Of a stretch of 64,000 nt of DNA, positions 54,103 to 63,298 are shown piece after piece (within the stretch, counting starts at the first letter, position 1; each line of letters starts with the position of its first letter). The position numbers were made by a program, and so were the translations under genes. The notes under the pieces were generated by a model. It ran no database searches and was not told the DNA's origin. It was given only the letters and a program-made list of their open reading frames with translations. The stretch is taken from contig JADHLF010000002.1 in NCBI GenBank assembly GCA_016780825.1, positions 45,951 to 109,950 of the forward strand, read 5' to 3'. This stretch comes from Planktomarina sp. (GTDB lineage: Bacteria > Pseudomonadota > Alphaproteobacteria > Rhodobacterales > Rhodobacteraceae).

Positions 54103-54855
54103 TCACAGGAAGGCGATGAGACAGATCAATGCGCAGGTTTCGGCGCATTGCTGACTCGCACCTAAAATATCACCCGTCTGCCCCCCGATTTTGCGCTTGG
54201 CGATGATGGCGACGGCCAAAGCGCCAAGGGGCGCCCCGATCAGGGCGGGCCAGGCCCCGCTCAACGCCGCAATTGCCCCCCCAAGAGCCACGGCCAAAAT
54301 GGCAGTTTGCAGGGTCGGGCGGCCGACGCTGGCCGATAAACCTTTGCTGCGGGCATTGGGCAGCGCGGTCATCAGCGGCACCATAACAGCCCGCGAGAGG
54401 GCCATGACGCCGAGTATGGCCCAAAGGCTCTGCGCCGCCAGCTGACCATAGAGCGCGGCTTGCAGGCCCAACACACAGATCAGACCAACAACGCCATAAA
54501 CGCCAATATGGCTGTCCTTCATAATGTCGAGGCGCTGCTGTGGGCTCCAGCCGCCCCAAAGCCCGTCCAAACTATCGGCTAGACCGTCATAATGCATTGC
54601 GCCGGTGAGCCATGCTGTCGTGCCGACCACAATGAGGCCGATGGCAAGGCTTGGCAGGCCCAGCATAAGCCCCGCCCAGGCGGCCAAAGCGGCCAGCGCG
54701 CCCAAGAGGCCTCCGGCCAGACCATAGGCCCAGCTTGGATGCGCGCCACGGGCTTGCGCCTTGTGCATATCAACCCGCATGGGCAAGCGGCTCAGCAGAC
54801 CGATCGCGGCGGGGATGTCGCCCATTTTCGGAATCCATGTGTCGGAGTTAGACAT
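54103..54855 (-). CDS. cobS: Cobalamin-5'-phosphate synthase (adenosylcobinamide-GDP ribazoletransferase)
   Basis: A 250-residue integral membrane enzyme that joins alpha-ribazole to adenosylcobinamide-GDP, the last step of the lower-loop assembly. The characteristic ALRD-like motif region is [19 protein letters not shown], with the magnesium-binding aspartates, followed by SHIGVYGV. Several hydrophobic segments follow. It is divergent from cobT across 83 bases. Confidence 0.95.
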   Translation of the reverse strand: MSNSDTWIPKMGDIPAAIGLLSRLPMRVDMHKAQARGAHPSWAYGLAGGLLGALAALAAWAGLMLGLPSLAIGLIVVGTTAWLTGAMHYDGLADSLDGLWGGWSPQQRLDIMKDSHIGVYGVVGLICVLGLQAALYGQLAAQSLWAILGVMALSRAVMVPLMTALPNARSKGLSASVGRPTLQTAILAVALGGAIAALSGAWPALIGAPLGALAVAIIAKRKIGGQTGDILGASQQCAETCALICLIAFL

Positions 54856-54938
54856 TCAGCGGGTCCTTTCGTAGCATCGGCTTATTCTGCGCTTCGGTAG
54901 ATGGAGGATCAACTGCAATCAACGGATTTACTTTAACC

Positions 54939-55952
54939 ATGCGTGACATTTCTTCGGTGGCTCAGTTTCGGGAGTTTATGAACAATCTGCCTGGGGCTGA
55001 TGAGAGCGCGGGGCGGGCTGCGACAGAGCGCAATGCTCAACTGACCAAACCGCCTGGCGCTTTGGGCGATTTGGAGGATTTGGCGATTTGGTACGCCCGC
55101 TGGTCAGGACAGGCGCGGCCCCGCATTGACGCGCCTCAAGTGGTTATTTTCGCGGGAAACCATGGGGTTGCTGCCGCTGGAGTTTCGGCCTTCCCGGCGG
55201 AAGTGACGCAGCAAATGGTCTATAACTTCCAAGCGGGTGGTGCGGCGATCAACCAGATATCCAAGACCTTTGGTGCAAAGATGGACGTGGTGGCATTGGA
55301 GCTGGACCGGCCAACGCAAGATTTCACCCTGGGGCCGGCCATGACCCCGGCTGAGTTGCTCTCTGCGTTGCAGACCGGCTGGCGGGCGGTGGATCCGCAG
55401 GCCGATTTATTCGTGGCTGGCGAAATGGGAATCGGCAATACAACGCCGGCGGCGGCGATTGCGGCGGCTTTGCTGGGTGGGTCGGTTCAAGACTGGGTTG
55501 GACGCGGCACTGGCGTAGATGATGCGGGCTTGGCCCGGAAATGCTCCGTGGTGGCTGCGGGATTGGCCCGTCATGCTGAGGTTTTGGATGATCCGCTCTC
55601 GGTTCTGCAGGCGCTGGGCGGGCGGGAAATTGCCGCCATGGCTGGCTCCATTGCGGCGGCGCGGGCCCATGGCGTGCCGGTGCTCCTGGATGGGTTTATT
55701 TGCACCGCGGCTGCTTTGGTTCTGCAGGCGATGAACCCGGCGGCTTTGGATCACTGCCAAGCAGGTCACAAGAGCGCGGAAGGCGCCCATGCGCGGCTTC
55801 TGGAGCATCTCGGCAAGACCCCCTTGTTGTCTCTGGGGCTGCGTCTGGGAGAAGGCTCGGGCGCCGCATTGGCCATAGGCGTTTTGAAAGGGGCAGTGGC
55901 CTGCCTTTCGGGCATGGCGACATTTGCGGAAGCCGGGGTCTCGGATGCGTAA
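54939..55952 (+). CDS. cobT: Nicotinate-nucleotide--dimethylbenzimidazole phosphoribosyltransferase
   Basis: A 337-residue enzyme that makes alpha-ribazole phosphate, the substrate (after dephosphorylation) of CobS. Landmarks are [46 protein letters not shown] and [12 protein letters not shown]; the catalytic base is the glutamate in the [11 protein letters not shown] region near the C-terminus. Length is normal. It faces cobS. Confidence 0.96.
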   Translation: MRDISSVAQFREFMNNLPGADESAGRAATERNAQLTKPPGALGDLEDLAIWYARWSGQARPRIDAPQVVIFAGNHGVAAAGVSAFPAEVTQQMVYNFQAGGAAINQISKTFGAKMDVVALELDRPTQDFTLGPAMTPAELLSALQTGWRAVDPQADLFVAGEMGIGNTTPAAAIAAALLGGSVQDWVGRGTGVDDAGLARKCSVVAAGLARHAEVLDDPLSVLQALGGREIAAMAGSIAAARAHGVPVLLDGFICTAAALVLQAMNPAALDHCQAGHKSAEGAHARLLEHLGKTPLLSLGLRLGEGSGAALAIGVLKGAVACLSGMATFAEAGVSDA

Positions 55953-55957
55953 GACGG

Positions 55958-57931
55958 CTAACCGCGGGGCATATCCAGCGTAATTGAACGGCCAGATTTG
56001 GCATAGGTGAGACTATTGCTCGAAATATTGGTCACCCGTCCGCCATCCAATCGATCACCAATACGGACTTTGACGACCTGACCATTGGGAAGGCGCACCA
56101 AGGCGTTGCGCAGGCGGGTTGTGCCGGTGATTCCAATGAGATTGACATCGCGCAAATTAATAACATTTGTTCTCGTGGCCGCACGGGTCACTGTCTTGCG
56201 GCTGGTGGCTGTCGGGGCTTGGATTTCTGAGGGCTTGGCCACCAAAGGCGCCGGCAGGAGCGCTGCCAGTTCAATCGCGCGGGGACGGGCGCGCGGCCGC
56301 AGCGTGCGCGCAAGACTTTGGCCCTCAGGCAGAGTTGTGAGCCGCACGGGCGGTGAGAGTTTCGCGGGCCGCAGCCGGGGCCGGAATGCGGCCAAAGGAT
56401 CGGCCTCCTCTGGGGATGCGTCCTCTGGCGGCAGGAGCGCCGGTGACGCATTGCTTTGCTCCAGCGCAGCTGTGATCGGCGCTATGTTTGCCGGGTCTGC
56501 AAGCGCCGTTAGATTGGCGGCAGAGGGTGCCTCGCTTTGATCTTGCGCAATGTTTGGCCTGGGGTCTTCCTTGTCTGGCAGCGGGTCGGGGGTCAACCAG
56601 GGCATGTCCAAAAGCGGCGTGGCGCCAGAATTTTGCAACTTGGGCTCTCGCGCCGCGCTGAGCCCTTTTGAGTCTGTGGAGGGTGCGGTGACAGGCTCGG
56701 CGGCAGGGCCGATGGTCAAAGCGCGCACCTCCAGTGGCTCCTGCGCGGCCAGGGCTATTGCGGGTTCCGCGTCACTTTCGGGATCTTTGAGTGCCACCTC
56801 TGCCCTTTGCAATTGCAGCGCCTCATCCGTCGCCTGTGGCAGGCGCGCCGCCTGCTCGGCTGGAGCGGGAGGAGTGTTCAGAGGCTGCAGGCTGATTTCA
56901 ATGGCCTGTCCGATCGGCTCCGCTGGAAGACCTGCGGTCACCTCTGTCTGGGAAGGGGACAACCCCAACCAGGCGGAAATCCGATCGCGCCCGAGCGTTG
57001 CGGCCAGCGCGGCCACGGTAAACATGAATAACAAGAGCAGAGTGGTCAGGATCAAGCCTAAATATTTAGGCTTTCCGCCGACCTGCGCTTGTATTGTTGT
57101 GATCGGTGCTGGTGCGGATTTGGGCGCGCGCGCGCGCGGGCGTAGGCTTTTGAGGATCCTTGCGAGGCGTTGCGCGATGACCAGGGGTAGGCGGGCCTGC
57201 GTCTTTGTGCTTGCGGTTGGCAAGGTCTCATGAGGCATGGCGCGGATGTCGCTCACTTGCGGCGCGGTCATGTCGAGATTTAAGCTTGGAGTGGCGGCCA
57301 TCTGTGCATTGGTCGAAATTTGCGGCATCGGTGCCGCTGGATCGTCTGGGCGCGCGCGCAGCTCCGGCTCGGGGGAGGCGGCGGCGGGGACGGGCGTTGC
57401 CCTGGGCGGTTTGGGCGCAGGGGCCGCTGCGATAAAGGCGCTGGGCCGGCTTTGGGCTGCAGAGCCGGAGGGTTGGAATATTGCGAAATTATTTTCCCAA
57501 GCGCCGCCTGGAAGAGCGACGAAACCCACGGCGTTAAAGCCAAAGGCCGCGGCGAGCCTGTCGGCCTCGTCCAGCGTTTCTTGAGCAATTGCGGCGATGG
57601 TTTGCCCCTGGGGTGTCGGGTGGCAATCCACGCAAAGTTGGTTGTATTCATAAGGGGTTTGGCCCGCCAGCGCATGCTGCAAGGCTGCTTCGCTGGTGTC
57701 GGAGTGATCCAGGTCCAAAAGCTTGATCTGATCGGTGGGCAGCGCGATGAGAGCGTCCAGCGGAGCGGCCGCGTCTGGCATTGCGGTTTGGCGCAGATGG
57801 GTGAATGCTTCCGCCAAATTTTCGGAGTCTGGCGAGATCGATCCAAGCCGATGCCACTGGCCCGACGCATCTGCGCGATCGAGGTCAATACTGTCACTGG
57901 AGAGATGGAGTAGAAATTTTGATGTCATCAC
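55958..57931 (-). CDS. Large membrane-anchored protein with PilP/GspC-like C-terminal domain
   Basis: A 657-residue protein of unknown function. The N-terminal 185 residues look like a compact domain with a possible actin-like (GspL-like) fold (LIALPTDQIKLLDLD, AFGFNAVGFVALPGG). A membrane segment lies near residues 285-308 (LGLILTTLLLLFMFTVAAL). A long Pro/Ala-rich disordered stretch follows, and the last 70 residues (VNLIGITGTTRLRNALVRL... VKVRIGDRLDGGRV) resemble the PilP/GspC inner-membrane domain. The lineup recalls type II secretion or pilus clamps, but no other such gene is adjacent. Confidence 0.72.
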   Translation of the reverse strand: MMTSKFLLHLSSDSIDLDRADASGQWHRLGSISPDSENLAEAFTHLRQTAMPDAAAPLDALIALPTDQIKLLDLDHSDTSEAALQHALAGQTPYEYNQLCVDCHPTPQGQTIAAIAQETLDEADRLAAAFGFNAVGFVALPGGAWENNFAIFQPSGSAAQSRPSAFIAAAPAPKPPRATPVPAAASPEPELRARPDDPAAPMPQISTNAQMAATPSLNLDMTAPQVSDIRAMPHETLPTASTKTQARLPLVIAQRLARILKSLRPRARAPKSAPAPITTIQAQVGGKPKYLGLILTTLLLLFMFTVAALAATLGRDRISAWLGLSPSQTEVTAGLPAEPIGQAIEISLQPLNTPPAPAEQAARLPQATDEALQLQRAEVALKDPESDAEPAIALAAQEPLEVRALTIGPAAEPVTAPSTDSKGLSAAREPKLQNSGATPLLDMPWLTPDPLPDKEDPRPNIAQDQSEAPSAANLTALADPANIAPITAALEQSNASPALLPPEDASPEEADPLAAFRPRLRPAKLSPPVRLTTLPEGQSLARTLRPRARPRAIELAALLPAPLVAKPSEIQAPTATSRKTVTRAATRTNVINLRDVNLIGITGTTRLRNALVRLPNGQVVKVRIGDRLDGGRVTNISSNSLTYAKSGRSITLDMPRG

Positions 57932-58133
57932 ACCCTCAATCGACCTGTCAGATCCACATTAGACCCTGAGAAACTCGCATAATCGGGTCGCTGGTGCAAC
58001 GATCATGCAGCAATAGGATGAATTTATGCCCTGTGAATTGATTTATCCAACAGAACAGGCCAATCATCGCGTAGGGTCTCGGCAATTTATTGCCAGTGGC
58101 TTTGAAATGATCAATAATTTGAGGAAAGCTTCC

Positions 58134-58550
58134 ATGCTCACCCCCTTTCATCTTGCGATTAATGTGACAGATTTGGAGGCCACGCGGGTCTTTTACGATG
58201 AGGTGTTGGGTGCAAAGGAGGGGCGCAGCACGCGCACTTGGGTCGATTTTGATTTCTTCGGCCATCAGCTCTCGTTCCACTTAGGGCCGGTGATGAAAAC
58301 GGAAAACACCGGCCATGTGGGGGATCATTTGGTGCCTATGCCGCATTTTGGCATGGTTTTGGCCCTGCCGGAGTGGCAAGTTTTGGCCGCGCGGCTCACG
58401 GCTGCACAAGTGGAGTTTATTCTGCCGCCTTCGGTGCGCTTTGAAGGCGAGCCGGGTGAGCAATGGACCATGTTCTTCAGAGATCCATCTGGAAATCCCA
58501 TCGAGATTAAGGGTTTCGCCGATTTAGAGGCGGTCTTTGCCAGCCACTAA
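58134..58550 (+). CDS. VOC-family (glyoxalase/dioxygenase) protein
   Basis: A 138-residue vicinal oxygen chelate protein. The start at 58134 has GAGGA 8 bases upstream and gives MLTPFHLAINVTDLEATR, a typical first betaalphabeta unit; an open frame extends upstream without similarity. Candidate metal ligands are the first-motif His (FHLAINV), the HQLSFHL region and the C-terminal EIKGF. Function (dioxygenase, glyoxalase or binding) is not set by the sequence. Confidence 0.85.
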   Translation: MLTPFHLAINVTDLEATRVFYDEVLGAKEGRSTRTWVDFDFFGHQLSFHLGPVMKTENTGHVGDHLVPMPHFGMVLALPEWQVLAARLTAAQVEFILPPSVRFEGEPGEQWTMFFRDPSGNPIEIKGFADLEAVFASH

Positions 58551-58559
58551 AGCTAAAAA

Positions 58560-59540
58560 TCAGCGCATCCAATATCCGGCGCGTTTGAGTGTGTTTCGGA
58601 TCTGTTGCTCTTTGCGCGGCAGGTTGTTTTGATCAAACAGCGCCCGCACCTTGGCGCCGCGTTTTCGGTAGACCATTCGGCGGATGGGCTCATAGGCCTT
58701 GACGACTTTCTTGATCTTGTTGGGCGCGATGGCCCGCTCCAGGGTGTCGATCGCCAGATCACTCTCGCGCGCATAAAGCAAAGGCAAGAGGCGATAGTGA
58801 CAAGAGACCGCCCCATCCAAATGGCCGGCCTCCAGCGCATCACGGCCGCCCCCGAAACTGTGGATGACCAAGGGCAGGGCGATTTGATCGAGCCAGGGGT
58901 CCAGCACTTGGCAGACAATCTCCTCCGGCCCATCGTCGCGGATGGTTAGGGCATAGTCTAAAAATCTATCGCCAAAAATTTTGGGGCATTTATAGTAGAA
59001 ATACCCAGCGTTAAAATACAGATAGCGACGCCAATATTCATCCGGTTGCGATAAATCTAAGCTGCTGTTGAAATTGAGGTTAAATTTATCGTATCGGCTC
59101 TTCCAAGTGGCTGTATACCCGGGGCCGTAAAGTTCGATCACCGGCCATGTGCCTTCAACTTTGAGCGAGGCAGAGGGGCGCTCGAAGTCAAAAGGCACAC
59201 TGTCCAAAGCGCCTGTGATCAACGTGTCCGTGTCAAAAAAGACGAAGGGCTCGCCCTCGGGTAGGACAGAGAGCGCTTCGATTTTATTGCCGTAAGGGTA
59301 GTATTCGCCGAAGTGTTTGTTCTCAAATTGTATAATCTTTCCGCCCAAGGTCTCGATCAACGCACGAGTCTCAGGATCGGTGATTGCGGGGTTTTGAGAC
59401 CATCGATGATTATGCTGCGGCTCAGCGACGAAGACCTGGCCGCTAAACTCTGGCGCGGATTGGCGTAAACTGGCTAGGAACAGTATGGCCTCATATTGCA
59501 AGCGTCCGGATTGACCAATGATTAAGATATTAAACGTCAT
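58560..59540 (-). CDS. GT8-like glycosyltransferase family protein
   Basis: A 326-residue protein with N-terminal GT-A features: NILIIGQSGRLQYEAILFLASL then the DxD motif in FVFFDTDTLITG. GNKIEAL and FNAGYFYYKCPKIFGD are typical for GT8-like proteins. The C-terminus is basic. Acceptor and donor are unknown. It converges on the VOC gene with nine bases between stops. Confidence 0.72.
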   Translation of the reverse strand: MTFNILIIGQSGRLQYEAILFLASLRQSAPEFSGQVFVAEPQHNHRWSQNPAITDPETRALIETLGGKIIQFENKHFGEYYPYGNKIEALSVLPEGEPFVFFDTDTLITGALDSVPFDFERPSASLKVEGTWPVIELYGPGYTATWKSRYDKFNLNFNSSLDLSQPDEYWRRYLYFNAGYFYYKCPKIFGDRFLDYALTIRDDGPEEIVCQVLDPWLDQIALPLVIHSFGGGRDALEAGHLDGAVSCHYRLLPLLYARESDLAIDTLERAIAPNKIKKVVKAYEPIRRMVYRKRGAKVRALFDQNNLPRKEQQIRNTLKRAGYWMR

Positions 59541-59779
59541 CAGGTGAGGATGTCCTATTCGGCAATAATATAAATATGAAAAACGATTTGGGCGACAAAA
59601 GGATTACGATTTCAAGCGCGAGAATACAGCATCTGGGTAAGATGCGCCACTTATAATCCAGCGCGGGCGGCGATAAAACCGGGTCTCCAAGGATGCCTGT
59701 GTTTTTTAATTGCTGAATGTGCCTGACTGCGCCAGCATAGGCTATAGGCCGTTTTGGCGGAGCATTCGGGGCGCGTGTT
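59541..59779. other. Intergenic region before the GMC oxidoreductase
   Basis: 239 bases between divergent genes without a convincing coding region, repeat or promoter match. Confidence 0.6.
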
Positions 59780-61432
59780 ATGGAATTTGATTACATTATC
59801 ATCGGGGCCGGGTCGGCAGGCTGTGTGTTGGCGAACCGCTTGAGCCGTGACCCCGGCACCCGGGTGCTTCTGCTGGAGGCTGGGCCGGAGGATAAGGCTC
59901 TCTCTATCAGAATGCCGGCGGCCTGTTTGTCCAATCTTAAGAGCACAAAACATAATTGGGCGTTTCAAGGCGAAGCGGAGCCGCAATTGGAGGGTCGCCA
60001 GCTTCAGCATGATCGCGGCAAAACTCTTGGGGGCTCGTCGTCGATCAATGGCATGTGTTTTATCCGCGGCCATGCGCTGGATTATGAAGGCTGGCGTCAA
60101 GCCGGTTGCGAGGGTTGGAGCTACGCCGACGTGCTGCCCTATTTCAAACGTATGGAGTGCTATAGCGGTGGAGCCGATGCGTTTCGTGGCACCGAGGGTC
60201 CGCTGCATGTTCAGAGGGCTGAACCAACGGAACCGCTGGCGCGTGCCTTCTTGGAAGCCGGCGCTCAGGCGGGATATCAAACAACCGATGATATCAGCGG
60301 TTATTGCCAAGAAGGTTTTGGTGGTTTTGACCGAACGGTTTTCAAAGGCCAACGCTGGAGCGCGTCGCGCGCGTACTTGGACCCTGCGCGCGGGCGTGAG
60401 AACCTGACAATTGTCACGCGGGCCTTGGTGCATCGCGTGATCCTGTCAGGTGATCGGGCGACGGGTGTCTTGTATCGGGATCCGCACGGCGCGCTTGTGA
60501 CCGTGATGGCGCGGCAAGAGGTTATTCTTTCTGCCGGTGCCGTTGGCTCGCCGCATCTTTTGTTGCTGTCTGGCATTGGGCCTAAATCCCATTTGCAGGC
60601 GATGGGCATTGCCGTGAAGGCGGATTTGCCGGGGGTGGGTCAAAATCTGCATGACCATCCAGATTTTGTGTTGCAATTTAGATGCTTGCAGCCTGTGTCA
60701 CTTTGGCCAAAGACAAGGCCCTGGGCCATGGTCGCGGCGGGACTTCGTTGGCTGGTCGCGGGTGACGGGCTGTGTGCGACCAATCACTTTGACTCTGTGG
60801 CCTGCATTCGGTCGGAGGCCGGTGTCGAATATCCCGATCTCCAGCTTACCATTTCTCCAATTGCAGTGGATGAAAATTGGTCGCCTTTACAAGAACATGC
60901 CTTTCAAATTCATGTGGGCTTGATGCGTGCGCACAGCCGCGGCTCGATTGAATTGAGGTCGGATGACCCGGCCGATGCGCCGCGTATTTTGGCAAATTAT
61001 CTGCAAGATCCAAGGGATCGCGCGTTGATGCGAAAGGGCATTCGCTTTGTGCGTGAATTGGTGGAGCAACCTGCGTTTTCTGCTCTGAAAGGTGTTGAAA
61101 TTTTCCCGGGGGCTCACTGTCAATCGGAGGCAGAGCTTGATGCCAAGCTCAACAGCCATACCAGCTCACAATGGCATTTGTCGTGTACGGCCCGCATGGG
61201 GCCGGCGACGGACCGGCTGGCAGTGGTGGATTCAGACGCCAAGGTTTATGGAGTGTCCGGGCTGCGGGTGGTCGATGCCTCGATTATGCCCTTTGTGACC
61301 AATGGCAACACCAATGCGCCCACGTTAATGCTGGCCGAAAAACTCAGTGACGCCATCCTCGGGCTTGCCCCGCTTCCACCGATGGATTTGCCGGTCTGGA
61401 AGAGCCCAAATCACAAAAACGCACAGCGTTGA
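59780..61432 (+). CDS. GMC-family FAD oxidoreductase, choline/alcohol dehydrogenase type
   Basis: A 550-residue flavoprotein. The ADP-binding motif is DYIIIGAGSAGCVLANRLS, and GMC signature 1 is around GKTLGGSSSINGMCFIRG. The active-site His is in QWHLSCTARMG, and the C-terminal GNTNAPTLMLAEKLSDAI ends the FAD domain. It is closest in style to BetA-like choline and primary-alcohol dehydrogenases; betB or betI is not adjacent, so a choline role is not claimed. Confidence 0.88.
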   Translation: MEFDYIIIGAGSAGCVLANRLSRDPGTRVLLLEAGPEDKALSIRMPAACLSNLKSTKHNWAFQGEAEPQLEGRQLQHDRGKTLGGSSSINGMCFIRGHALDYEGWRQAGCEGWSYADVLPYFKRMECYSGGADAFRGTEGPLHVQRAEPTEPLARAFLEAGAQAGYQTTDDISGYCQEGFGGFDRTVFKGQRWSASRAYLDPARGRENLTIVTRALVHRVILSGDRATGVLYRDPHGALVTVMARQEVILSAGAVGSPHLLLLSGIGPKSHLQAMGIAVKADLPGVGQNLHDHPDFVLQFRCLQPVSLWPKTRPWAMVAAGLRWLVAGDGLCATNHFDSVACIRSEAGVEYPDLQLTISPIAVDENWSPLQEHAFQIHVGLMRAHSRGSIELRSDDPADAPRILANYLQDPRDRALMRKGIRFVRELVEQPAFSALKGVEIFPGAHCQSEAELDAKLNSHTSSQWHLSCTARMGPATDRLAVVDSDAKVYGVSGLRVVDASIMPFVTNGNTNAPTLMLAEKLSDAILGLAPLPPMDLPVWKSPNHKNAQR

Positions 61433-61656
61433 CCCGCGGGAATATGCACCTGTTTTTTGGTGAAATTCTTGCCTGCTCTTTTGGCGCGTCCCTGTTTTTG
61501 CTCAGCATTTCAAAATTCTTGCGCTCAAGTCATAGGGGCCAGCTGGGTCTCGCTAAATTTCGGCACACCCCTAAGCTAACCTATTGATATATTTTGAGTG
61601 TATGGGCAGAGCCGCGGGGCGCGGCGCCAGTGATGTTATGGCATTTTCTGTTAAAG
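61433..61656. other. Intergenic region flanking the tRNA-Tyr fragment
   Basis: 224 bases after the GMC gene without a gene, ending at the tRNA-Tyr 3' fragment. No terminator with a clear T tract is seen. Confidence 0.5.
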
Positions 61657-61714
61657 TGGTGGGCGACCCTGGAATCGAACCAGGCGTGCGTCTCCGCGAG
61701 GGAGTTACAGTCCG
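61657..61714 (-). other. tRNA-Tyr 3' fragment (putative attachment site attR)
   Basis: On the minus strand the sequence runs from the anticodon arm (anticodon GTA, 61706-61708) through a class II variable arm, the T arm (CCTGG-TTCGATT-CCAGG) and the acceptor strand GTCGCCC to A and CCA (61657-61659). The matching 5' acceptor strand GGGCGAC, D arm and anticodon 5' stem are absent upstream. This is a truncated tRNA end, as left when an element integrates into the 3' half of a tRNA gene. Confidence 0.75.
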
Positions 61715-61910
61715 ATGTCTCTTATTAAGTCGAAATGCTGTTTTCTTAACTTAAAACCTCACTTTTCTCCGTACAAGAGGGAGTGAATCAGTATTTAGTC
61801 CCTCGCGCAAGCCCCTAACCCATAGTGTGAATTTGTTTGTTTAACGAGAAGTCGGGTCATCGCTTTTCTCGGAGGGAGACCAACCGACCAAAAGCTTAAG
61901 TGCAACAAAC

Positions 61911-61938
61911 AAACTTGCCCTAACAAAAGGGCAAGTTT
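61911..61938. terminator. Hairpin AAACTTGCCC/GGGCAAGTTT
   Basis: Perfect 10-bp stem (61911-61920 and 61929-61938) with an 8-base loop. The minus-strand side is followed by TTTGTTTGTT, so it could end leftward transcripts. It is 46 bases before the small secreted protein gene. Confidence 0.5.
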
Positions 61939-61984
61939 AGCTATGGGACTACGATGCTTTTTTGATTTAGGAAAAACTGAAACA

Positions 61985-62389
61985 ATGAAAACATTTATCG
62001 TGACAGCAACCATCGCCTTAACTTCAACCGTAGTTGCCGCCGACCAAGCAACTTACGACCAGTACATGGAGAAGCATTACCAAAATACTTTCTGTCTTGG
62101 TTTCGGTGATGTGCTTCAGGATGACTACTTAGACGAGATGATAAACGTAGTTGGTGAAGACACCGCTATTGAAGTCATGGATGTTCGCAAGGCCGCGCAT
62201 GGCTACATGTTTGATATTATCTTTGAAGTTGGCGACGACGCTTCTATGAATAAAATCTGGAAGAAACGCTTTAACAACAACATGGATTTAAAAGGACAGT
62301 GGGATGGTTTCGACCATGCTACCAACACTTACAAGGCTGTTGGTATCGAAGCCACAGTCTCTAGGTTTTTCGAGCGATGTAGAAAATAA
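61985..62389 (+). CDS. Small exported protein of unknown function
   Basis: A 134-residue protein with a signal peptide (MKTFIVTATIALTSTVVAA) and a mature domain of about 115 residues rich in Asp, Glu, Lys and aromatics, with two Cys (about residues 37 and 132). The start at 61985 is chosen for the signal peptide; AGGA is about 14 bases upstream, so initiation is weak. Located in the putative island. No family recognised. Confidence 0.65.
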   Translation: MKTFIVTATIALTSTVVAADQATYDQYMEKHYQNTFCLGFGDVLQDDYLDEMINVVGEDTAIEVMDVRKAAHGYMFDIIFEVGDDASMNKIWKKRFNNNMDLKGQWDGFDHATNTYKAVGIEATVSRFFERCRK

Positions 62390-62408
62390 ACTTGGTTGGA
62401 CCTCGTAA

Positions 62409-62705
62409 TTACTCACAGCTTTTCTGACCAGTATTTGGATCGATGTAGCAAGCCTCTGCGTTTGGCTTCTCTTCAGTTTTGACCTCGTTTAAAATCCCAT
62501 AGCGTTTACCCGCTGCGCGGAAGGTCGTGATGCCTTTGCATCCAGCTTTCCAAGCATCAAAGTACAGATTTTTAAACTCATCATAGCTCACGCCTTCGCC
62601 AACATTGCAGGTCTTTGAGACTGCGCTATCCACGAATTTTGAGGACAACTGTAAGACTGCTAAATGCTCTTGCGCAGAAATCTCATTGGCCGTTTGACAT
62701 CGCCA
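62409..62705 (-). pseudogene. nrdJ: C-terminal remnant of B12-dependent (class II) ribonucleotide reductase
   Basis: The frame is open from about 62764 and ends in EACYIDPNTGQKSCE. The part from WRCQTANEISAQEHLAVLQ through FVDSAVSKTCNVGEG and DAWKAGCKGITTFRAAGKRYGIL matches the last 90-100 residues of NrdJ; the SKTCN and CKGxTTFR motifs are typical, as is the C-terminal Cys. Similarity stops at about 62705 and no start codon fits, so the gene is truncated. Class II RNR genes are common in marine phages. Confidence 0.75.
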
Positions 62706-63151
62706 ATTTATGTTTGCTTGCCGATGGTGATTGAAAACAACAGAGAACCCTAAAATGAATTAGGCAAGGCTGCAGAAGCTGATTGGGCATATTAAAATTG
62801 TAATACCTGTTAAATATGACCACTAAGACCCCTATTTTTATGAATATCGCCTACCTCAATGGTAATTTTGACGGTAAACTGGCCAAAAATCTGGCTGATG
62901 GCAGCGTTGGCCGACGGGGGGATTTGCGCTCGGGCAATATACGTATACCCCCTCACATTTTTTTGCGTAAATTAATGGCGATATACTTTAAACTGCTTAA
63001 GGGCTGCGCAACTATCCATAGTTTGCCCTTTTGATTAGCGCATTGCCAGCAATTATTTTGCCTCATATTTAAACCATATTCAAAACTTAAACGTACCCCC
63101 GAGGTATCACCCAGTAACCCCAATTTCCCGGGCTAATTACAGGGTGTACTG
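62706..63151. other. Non-coding stretch of the putative island
   Basis: About 445 bases with only weak short frames (for example 62816-63034, no ribosome-binding site). It leads to a strong terminator at 63152. A small RNA could be encoded near its right end; no direct evidence. Confidence 0.4.
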
Positions 63152-63188
63152 GCCAGCTTACTCTTAATGAGTGGCTGGCGTTTTTTTT
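63152..63188 (+). terminator. Strong intrinsic terminator
   Basis: GCCAGC...ACTC (63152-63163) pairs with GAGT.GCTGGC (63169-63179) around TTAAT, followed by G and eight T's (63181-63188). A typical rho-independent terminator on the plus strand, with no clear gene directly upstream. Confidence 0.85.
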
Positions 63189-63298
63189 CTTGAAGTCACC
63201 GACAGTCAAACCACCATACACCCCGGAGATGGCTTTAAGCTATTTTCTTCTCCACGGACGGCTGGCTTGGGTGGGTGAACGCTCGATGCTAGTCGTCC

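Noticed and set aside
54856..54938. Cobalamin riboswitch in the cobS-cobT divergent interval
   Set aside because: The 83-base interval is too short, and no B12-box-like sequence is visible.
62816..63034. 72-codon plus-strand frame in the putative island
   Set aside because: No ribosome-binding site, no recognisable sequence features and atypical composition; treated as non-coding.
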